Shown here: piece by piece, positions 59,238-64,000 of the stretch | Layout of the letters: each line of letters begins with the position of its first letter | Position numbering within the stretch: the stretch's first letter is position 1 | Assembly: GCA_017853575.1 (NCBI GenBank) | Contig: JAFMJI010000001.1 | Location: 358,529-422,528, forward strand | From: Chitinophagaceae bacterium | GTDB lineage: Bacteria > Bacteroidota > Bacteroidia > Chitinophagales > Chitinophagaceae | DNA: 64,000 bases | Direction: 5' to 3' | Program-made: the position numbers and the translations under genes | The notes under the pieces: generated by a model | Seen by the model: only the letters and a program-made list of their open reading frames with translations | Databases searched by the model: none | Told to the model about the DNA's origin: nothing

Positions 59238-59669
59238 TACTATTGCTGAGATGGTTTTACCATCTGCCTTTCCTGCCAATTGCTTTGATGCAATTCCCAT
59301 TACCTGTCCGAGTCCACTGATGTTGGTTACACCAGTTTGCTTGATGATTTCCGCAACAACCTGTTTGATTTCTTCTGCACTTAACTGCTTTGGAAGATAC
59401 TGTTCGATTACTTCAACTTCTTCTTTTTCTTTCACTGCAAGATCCGCTCTGTTCTGTTGTTCAAATATCTCAATGGAATCTTTTCGTTGCTTAACCAACT
59501 TCTGTAACAATTTGATTTCGCCATCTTCACTGAGACCGGCAGATCCACCTTCTGCTGTTTTTGCAAGCAGGATGGCTGCTTTGATAGCACGCAAAGCACG
59601 CAATCCTTTTTCATCTTTTGCCAACATGGCTTTTTTCAAATGATCATTGATGGTTATTTCTAAGCTCAT
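59211..59669 (-). CDS. GatB/YqeY domain-containing protein
   Basis: A 152-residue YqeY family protein related to the tail domain of the GatB subunit of the tRNA-dependent amidotransferase. Conserved parts are KAMLAKDEKGLRALRAIKAA, KLLQKLVKQRKDSIEIFEQQ, VEVIEQYLPKQLSAEEI and GQVMGIASKQLAGKADGK. Its function alone is not established. It overlaps gldC by 4 bp (ATGA) and its C-terminal end lies in a heptamer array. Confidence 0.92.
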   Translation of the reverse strand: MSLEITINDHLKKAMLAKDEKGLRALRAIKAAILLAKTAEGGSAGLSEDGEIKLLQKLVKQRKDSIEIFEQQNRADLAVKEKEEVEVIEQYLPKQLSAEEIKQVVAEIIKQTGVTNISGLGQVMGIASKQLAGKADGKTISAIVKELLTVNS

Positions 59670-60001
59670 TGTTCTTGTGATTTTTTGAATTTCGTATAAA
59701 AGTTTTTTGCAAATGTTTTCATTTCGCCTACCAATTCGGTTTGGTGGGTAGCTCTGTCAAAGGTATCTGCCATTGTCATCAAGGTCTGATAGTAAAAATC
59801 AGCCATCTCATCCACCATCATTTCTTTGGTCCACAAATCAATTCGCAATGCAGCTCTTTCCTTTCCATCCCAAAAAGAAATCATCATGGCTTTGGCATCT
59901 TGCTGTTCTTCCGAATTGGATTGTGATGCATTCCAACGGATTTGATGTGGAATTTTATTTTCATCCAGATTTACATCTATGGTGATCGTAGATTGGTCCA
60001 T
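59666..60001 (-). CDS. gldC: gliding motility protein GldC
   Basis: A 111-residue soluble protein with the GldC pattern: TIDVNLDENKIPHQIRWNAS, AKAMMISFWDGKERAALRID and LWTKEMMVDEMADFYYQTL, then MADTFDRAT. In Flavobacterium johnsoniae GldC supports gliding but is not essential; its partner gldB is not adjacent here. A perfect -7 TAACTTTG is at 60015-60022. The yqeY gene follows with a 4-bp overlap. Confidence 0.88.
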   Translation of the reverse strand: MDQSTITIDVNLDENKIPHQIRWNASQSNSEEQQDAKAMMISFWDGKERAALRIDLWTKEMMVDEMADFYYQTLMTMADTFDRATHQTELVGEMKTFAKNFYTKFKKSQEQ

Positions 60002-60014
60002 TCTTCGTTTTTTG

Positions 60015-60022
60015 CAAAGTTA
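60015..60022 (-). promoter_or_regulatory. -7 element before gldC
   Basis: Minus-strand TAACTTTG in GTAACTTTGC, a perfect TAnnTTTG match, 13 nt before the ATG. Confidence 0.6.
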
Positions 60023-60033
60023 CAGAACTGCTT

Positions 60034-60861
60034 TTAAAGACCCCTGGAAAGTCCAGTTCCTATCATATCCTGCCGCATTTGTTCGTCTTTAAAAATTCGG
60101 ATCAATTTTTCTCCAATATCCTCCGGATTCTTTTCATTGAAAAACATTCCTGCCATTCCAGCAAATTCACTCATGGCAGAATCTTCAACTGTCAAGACTG
60201 CAACACCCGACTTGATGGCTTTTAAAACTGAAAATCCAAAACGCTCCCACCTACATGGATGAACCAAGGCATAAGCCGCAGCAATCAGATCAGCATCGTC
60301 AATTACATCATGCTTTACAATCACATCCTCCTTGTATTTATAAGTATCAAGCGATGCAATAAATGCTTTGCTCTTTTTTGAAATCGGTCCGCATAAAACC
60401 AACTTCATATTGCTTCCCATTTTCTTTTTAAAGATGGAAAACCCTTTCAATAAATTCTTAAGTTCAGCTGCGGGATGAATGGGACCCCGATAAAGAAAGT
60501 ATGCATCCCCGCTGGTTTCTCTATATCTGACAACATCTTTTGCATCGTCATCAATTGGTCTATACACTGCATCAACTTTGGGTTGACGAACAGTAATGTG
60601 ATCTTGGGTTTTGTGATAATTTGTTCTTAACAGATTTGCAGTGAACTCAGAAAAGACAACAATCTTCGCATTGTCAGGAAGATTTCTTTTGAGCCACTTT
60701 CGTTCATTCCATTTTTCAAAAAACGACAAAGCTGCATGTTCATCATCCTGATAACAGTCAAATACAAAACTACAATTATCATTTGCCAACAAGAAAGCAT
60801 GCTCGTCCAACATCCCCTCAAAAACCTCTGGAACAGGATTCTTGTAATAAATATGCAACAT
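60034..60861 (-). CDS. glycosyltransferase family 4-like protein
   Basis: A 275-residue GT-B-fold transferase. The donor-binding half has AYFLYRGPIHPAAELKNLLKG, MKLVLCGPISKK and the nucleotide-binding signature HPCRWERFGFSVLKAIKSG, where the second Glu of the usual EX7E is Lys. The N-terminal acceptor domain is short, so the protein is smaller than most family members. Substrate unknown. Divergent from the cystathionine gamma-synthase gene; each has its own TATCTTTG promoter in the 68-bp gap. Confidence 0.85.
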   Translation of the reverse strand: MLHIYYKNPVPEVFEGMLDEHAFLLANDNCSFVFDCYQDDEHAALSFFEKWNERKWLKRNLPDNAKIVVFSEFTANLLRTNYHKTQDHITVRQPKVDAVYRPIDDDAKDVVRYRETSGDAYFLYRGPIHPAAELKNLLKGFSIFKKKMGSNMKLVLCGPISKKSKAFIASLDTYKYKEDVIVKHDVIDDADLIAAAYALVHPCRWERFGFSVLKAIKSGVAVLTVEDSAMSEFAGMAGMFFNEKNPEDIGEKLIRIFKDEQMRQDMIGTGLSRGL

Positions 60862-60865
60862 GCTG

Positions 60866-60912
60866 CAAAGATAAAAATTAGGGAGGAGGGTACCTTGATT
60901 GATTTATCTTTG
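60866..60912. promoter_or_regulatory. divergent -7 elements between the glycosyltransferase and the CGS-type gene
   Basis: Minus-strand TATCTTTG (60873-60866) and plus-strand TATCTTTG (60905-60912) are both perfect TAnnTTTG matches, pointing away from each other, 4 nt and 17 nt from their ATGs. Confidence 0.7.
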
Positions 60913-60929
60913 TTCCAATAATTTCTTAC

Positions 60930-62087
60930 ATGAAAAAGCTTACTAAATATATACATGCCGGTGCACATCCAGACCCAAGTACTGGAGCGATTATGACTCC
61001 TATTTATCAAACCTCTACTTATGTTCAAGAGGCGCCTGGAGTGAACAAAGGATTTGAATATGCCCGATCTCAAAATCCAACCCGACAGGCTTTGGAAGAA
61101 GCCTTGGCGGTGATAGAAGAAGGAAATTTCGGACTCGCCTTCAGCAGCGGTGTGGCAGCCACAGATGCTGTTATCAAGTTATTGAAACCAGGAGATGAAG
61201 TGATCGCAGGAAATGATATGTATGGTGGAACATACAGGTTGTTCAGCAAAGTGTTTGAAAAATTTGGAATTGTTTTTCACTATATCAACTTGTCTGATAT
61301 CAACAACATTGAGAAACATATCAATCCAAAGACAAAATTGGTTTGGGTGGAAACACCTACCAATCCGCTGATGAACATTGCTGATATAGCAGGAATCGCA
61401 CATCTCTCAAAAAAACATAAACTCCTGCTTTGCGTTGACAATACTTTTGCTTCGCCGGCATTGCAAAATCCACTTTCGCTTGGTGCAGATATTGTGATGC
61501 ATTCAGCAACAAAATATCTAAGCGGGCACAGCGATGTTATTCAAGGAGCATTGATAATGAATGACAAAGCATTGCGGGATGAATTATATTTTATCCAAAA
61601 GAGTTGTGGAGCAGTACCTGGACCGATGGATTGCTTTCTGGTATTAAGGGGGATCAAAACACTGGGCATCAGGATGGAAAGGCATTCAGCAAATGGAGAG
61701 AAAATTGCCCATTTTTTGAAATCACACCCTGCAATTAAGAAAGTATATTGGCCTGGATTTGAAGAACATCCTGGATATGCCATTGCAAAAAAACAAATGA
61801 AATCTTTTGGAGGAATGATTTCATTTGAATTAAAACAAGAATCAATAGAAGCCGCACGCAAACTGCTTTCCAGTACAAAATTGTTTTCACTGGCAGAAAG
61901 TCTTGGAGGTGTTGAATCACTGATCAATCATCCTGCAAGCATGACGCATGCATCAATACCAAGAGAGGAGAGAATAAAAAATGGATTGAGTGATACGTTG
62001 ATCAGATTATCTGTAGGCATTGAAGATGCAGATGATCTGATAGAAGATTTGAATCAAGCGATTCAATTGGCAGAGAACGTTAAATAA
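60930..62087 (+). CDS. cystathionine gamma-synthase/lyase family PLP enzyme
   Basis: A 385-residue trans-sulphuration enzyme. The start QTSTYVQEAPGV with FEYARSQNPTR and the PLP lysine in SATKYLSGHSDVIQGA define the family. MDCFLVLRGIKTLGIRME and the C-terminal RLSVGIEDADDLIEDL are also standard. It may be a synthase, gamma-lyase or O-acetylhomoserine enzyme. The start of the next gene overlaps its stop by 1 nt (TAATG). Confidence 0.93.
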   Translation: MKKLTKYIHAGAHPDPSTGAIMTPIYQTSTYVQEAPGVNKGFEYARSQNPTRQALEEALAVIEEGNFGLAFSSGVAATDAVIKLLKPGDEVIAGNDMYGGTYRLFSKVFEKFGIVFHYINLSDINNIEKHINPKTKLVWVETPTNPLMNIADIAGIAHLSKKHKLLLCVDNTFASPALQNPLSLGADIVMHSATKYLSGHSDVIQGALIMNDKALRDELYFIQKSCGAVPGPMDCFLVLRGIKTLGIRMERHSANGEKIAHFLKSHPAIKKVYWPGFEEHPGYAIAKKQMKSFGGMISFELKQESIEAARKLLSSTKLFSLAESLGGVESLINHPASMTHASIPREERIKNGLSDTLIRLSVGIEDADDLIEDLNQAIQLAENVK

Positions 62088-62869
62088 TGGGCAATCAAAT
62101 TCCCTCCACCAAAAAAGTTCTAACATCTCTTTATAACCGTTTCAATAATCAAACGTTTATTGAAAACGATCCCATCTCGATACCACATCAATTTCAAGTA
62201 AAGCAAGACATTGAAATTGCTGGATTTTTTGCCGCTGTCTTTTCTTGGGGAAATAGAAAAACCATCATCAATAAATGCAATGAACTCTTGTTATTGATGG
62301 ATCATTCACCTTATCAGTTTGTTACACAGCATCGTGAAAAAGATTTGAAATTATTTCTTTCTTTCAAACACAGAACCTTTCAAACTACAGACCTGTTGCA
62401 TTTCATCAGGGTTCTACAGCATCATTATAAAGAAAATGAATCATTGGAATCAGCGTTTACAAATGGAATGCGTCGAAATGATGAAAACGTTGAACATGGG
62501 TTGAATCATTTTCATGATTATTTTTTCTCATTGGAGAACAGCCCCATGAGAACTCGAAAACATATTCCTGCTCCAAAAAACAATTCTTCCTGCAAAAGAC
62601 TCAACATGTTTTTAAGGTGGATGGTAAGAGAGGATCAATCGGGCATTGATTTTGGCATTTGGAAAAACATCAAAACACATCAACTTGTATGTCCACTTGA
62701 TGTTCACGTACTAAGAGTTGCGAGAGAACTTCAGCTCATTGAAGTAGAAAAAAGTGATTGGAAAACTGCGTTATTGCTTACCCAATCATTAAAAACCATC
62801 GACCCCATTGATCCTGTAAAATTTGATATCGCTTTGTTTGGATGGGGTGTTTCAGGACTCCCTTATTGA
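62087..62869 (+). CDS. TIGR02757 family protein
   Basis: A 260-residue protein of the TIGR02757 type, common in Bacteroidota and spirochaetes. The family features include DPISIPHQF, IAGFFAAVFSWGNRKTIINK, KRLNMFLRWMVREDQSGIDFG, PLDVHVLRVARELQL, and the closing FDIALFGWGVSG. The HhH-like DNA-binding shape and the final Asp resemble DNA glycosylases at a distance, but no activity is known. It overlaps the CGS-type gene by 1 bp. Confidence 0.88.
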   Translation: MGNQIPSTKKVLTSLYNRFNNQTFIENDPISIPHQFQVKQDIEIAGFFAAVFSWGNRKTIINKCNELLLLMDHSPYQFVTQHREKDLKLFLSFKHRTFQTTDLLHFIRVLQHHYKENESLESAFTNGMRRNDENVEHGLNHFHDYFFSLENSPMRTRKHIPAPKNNSSCKRLNMFLRWMVREDQSGIDFGIWKNIKTHQLVCPLDVHVLRVARELQLIEVEKSDWKTALLLTQSLKTIDPIDPVKFDIALFGWGVSGLPY

Positions 62870-62884
62870 GTTCTTCAAACTGAT

Positions 62885-62892
62885 TACCTTTG
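62885..62892 (+). promoter_or_regulatory. -7 element of the lysS promoter
   Basis: TACCTTTG in TTACCTTTGC is a perfect TAnnTTTG match 17 nt before ATG 62910. Confidence 0.7.
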
Positions 62893-62909
62893 CAGCGAAT
62901 TGAACAAGC

Positions 62910-64000
62910 ATGAGTACGCAGCACTTATCAGAACAGGAACTAATCAGAAGAGAGAAACTAGCCTCTTTGCAGGCATTAGGAATCGATGCATATCCAGCCC
63001 CTGCATTTCCCGTAAACATAACTTCGGTTGATATCAAATCAAAATACCTCGGTGAGGAAAACAAGGCAGACTTTGCGGATGTATGTTTAGCCGGAAGATT
63101 GATGGGCATTCGTGACATGGGAAAAGCATGTTTTGCTGTTTTGCAGGATCATGCAGGTAAGATTCAAATCTATGTGAAGCGAGACGATGTTTGTCCGGGT
63201 GATGACAAAACCCTGTATGATCAGGTTTGGAAAACGTTGGATATTGGAGATATCATTGGTGTTAAAGGATATGTATTCACAACCAAGACAGGTGAAACAT
63301 CTGTGCATGTGAAAGAGCTCGTATTATTGAGCAAATCATTGAAGCCGCTTCCGGTTGTAAAAGAAAAAGAAGGAGAAACGTTTGATGCAGTAACTGATCC
63401 AGAATTCCGTTATCGTCAGCGTTATGCAGATCTTATCATCAATCCGGATGTGAAAGAAACTTTTCTGAAACGTTCAAAGCTCATCAACTCCATCAAAGAA
63501 TTTTTAAACAGCAGAGGTGCGATTGAAGTTGATACTCCGGTTTTGCAAAGTATCCCTGGTGGTGCTGCAGCAAGACCTTTTACTACGCATCACAATGCAT
63601 TGGATATTCCCATGTATTTGCGCATAGCAAATGAATTGTACTTGAAGCGTTTGATTGTAGGTGGATTTGATTGGGTATATGAATTTTCAAGAAATTTTCG
63701 CAACGAAGGAATGGACCGTACCCACAATCCTGAGTTTACTGTATTGGAGTTTTATACTGCATACAAAGATTATTTGTGGATGATGGATACCACTGAGCAG
63801 TTGATTGAGAAAGCAGCTATTGACGTAAATGGAACAACCGAAGCTCAAGTAGACGGCAAAACCATCAGCTTCAAAGCCCCCTTCAAAAGAGTAACCATGT
63901 TTGATGCCATCAAAGAGCATACTGGTTTTGACATCAGTGAAATGGATGAAGCGGGTGTAAGAGAAGTTTGCAAAAAACTTGGATTACAAGTTGACAATAC
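62910..64000 (+). CDS. lysS: lysyl-tRNA synthetase (3' end outside window)
   Basis: Class II synthetase charging tRNA-Lys; 363 codons are visible before the right edge. The N-terminal OB-fold anticodon-binding domain covers about 45-150 (AGRLMGIRDMGKACFAVLQD). Then come the class II hallmarks: FRYRQRYADLI, motif 1 region GAIEVDTPVLQSIPGGAAA, LRIANELYLKRLIVGGFDW and motif 2 FSRNFRNEGMDRTHNPEFT. It is complete at the N-terminus and open at 64000, with no stop. Confidence 0.96.
   Translation, partial: MSTQHLSEQELIRREKLASLQALGIDAYPAPAFPVNITSVDIKSKYLGEENKADFADVCLAGRLMGIRDMGKACFAVLQDHAGKIQIYVKRDDVCPGDDKTLYDQVWKTLDIGDIIGVKGYVFTTKTGETSVHVKELVLLSKSLKPLPVVKEKEGETFDAVTDPEFRYRQRYADLIINPDVKETFLKRSKLINSIKEFLNSRGAIEVDTPVLQSIPGGAAARPFTTHHNALDIPMYLRIANELYLKRLIVGGFDWVYEFSRNFRNEGMDRTHNPEFTVLEFYTAYKDYLWMMDTTEQLIEKAAIDVNGTTEAQVDGKTISFKAPFKRVTMFDAIKEHTGFDISEMDEAGVREVCKKLGLQVDN

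Overview
The window is a gene-dense, AT-rich stretch of a Bacteroidota chromosome, most likely of the Chitinophagaceae (Sediminibacterium-like) group; this assignment is inferred from gene content and not tested by phylogeny. The supporting signs are a SusC/SusD pair, the gliding proteins GldC and GldH, a DUF6089 barrel protein, an AURKAIP1/COX24-type mini-protein, an almost complete absence of Shine-Dalgarno sequences, and many promoters carrying the Bacteroidota -7 element TAnnTTTG (usually seen here as TTAnnTTTGC) only 5-40 nt before the start codon. No rRNA, tRNA, CRISPR array, insertion sequence or prophage was seen. Both ends are cut inside genes (an unrecognised C-terminus on the left, lysS on the right).

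Layout. 1-4.9 kb: mutY, an HU-like protein, a TPR protein, a 31-residue basic protein and RNase G, then a redoxin. 4.9-12 kb: a cytochrome c/copper monooxygenase-like protein and, on the same strand, a SusC-SusD-lipoprotein uptake operon that ends in a strong hairpin terminator. 12-20.5 kb: a 600-bp gap with a probable small RNA and a heptamer-repeat hairpin, then radA, comF, glutathione peroxidase, holB, ricT, cdsA, a CPBP protease and dus. 20.5-30.7 kb: RidA, a D-threonine-aldolase-like enzyme, psd, a HAD phosphatase, an SDR, a yicC-gldH-histidine kinase-response regulator operon, an lpxD-like gene, an epimerase and pheS. 30.7-38.1 kb: a degenerate arginase-family protein, dacB, mutL and a GH3/serine-hydrolase fusion.

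38.1-45.5 kb is the most striking block: crtB, crtI, an ECF sigma factor, a CarH/LitR-type MerR-B12 regulator and a NusG paralogue, all on the minus strand. A perfect 28-bp palindrome lies just upstream of the sigma-factor promoter. This looks like a B12- (and possibly light-) responsive carotenoid switch, although the His that caps cobalt after photolysis in Thermus CarH is Val here. 45.5-48.4 kb: an unknown protein, yidD, superoxide dismutase, tadA, rnpA and rpmH. 48.4-57.9 kb is an envelope-biogenesis block: murI, two Skp/OmpH chaperones, bamA, uppS, a DUF6089 protein, nadK, a second BamA-like barrel and a CBS protein. 57.9-64 kb: a hydrolase, CvpA, YqeY, GldC, a glycosyltransferase, a cystathionine gamma-synthase-type enzyme, a TIGR02757 protein and lysS.

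The non-coding signals that stand out are (i) a family of degenerate 7-nt repeat arrays of GTTnnnn form that fold back on complementary nnnnAAC arms and often sit on gene 3' ends, supplying the last codons and stop; (ii) two intergenic regions sharing a 16-nt word followed by a hairpin; and (iii) terminators packed against or inside neighbouring genes.
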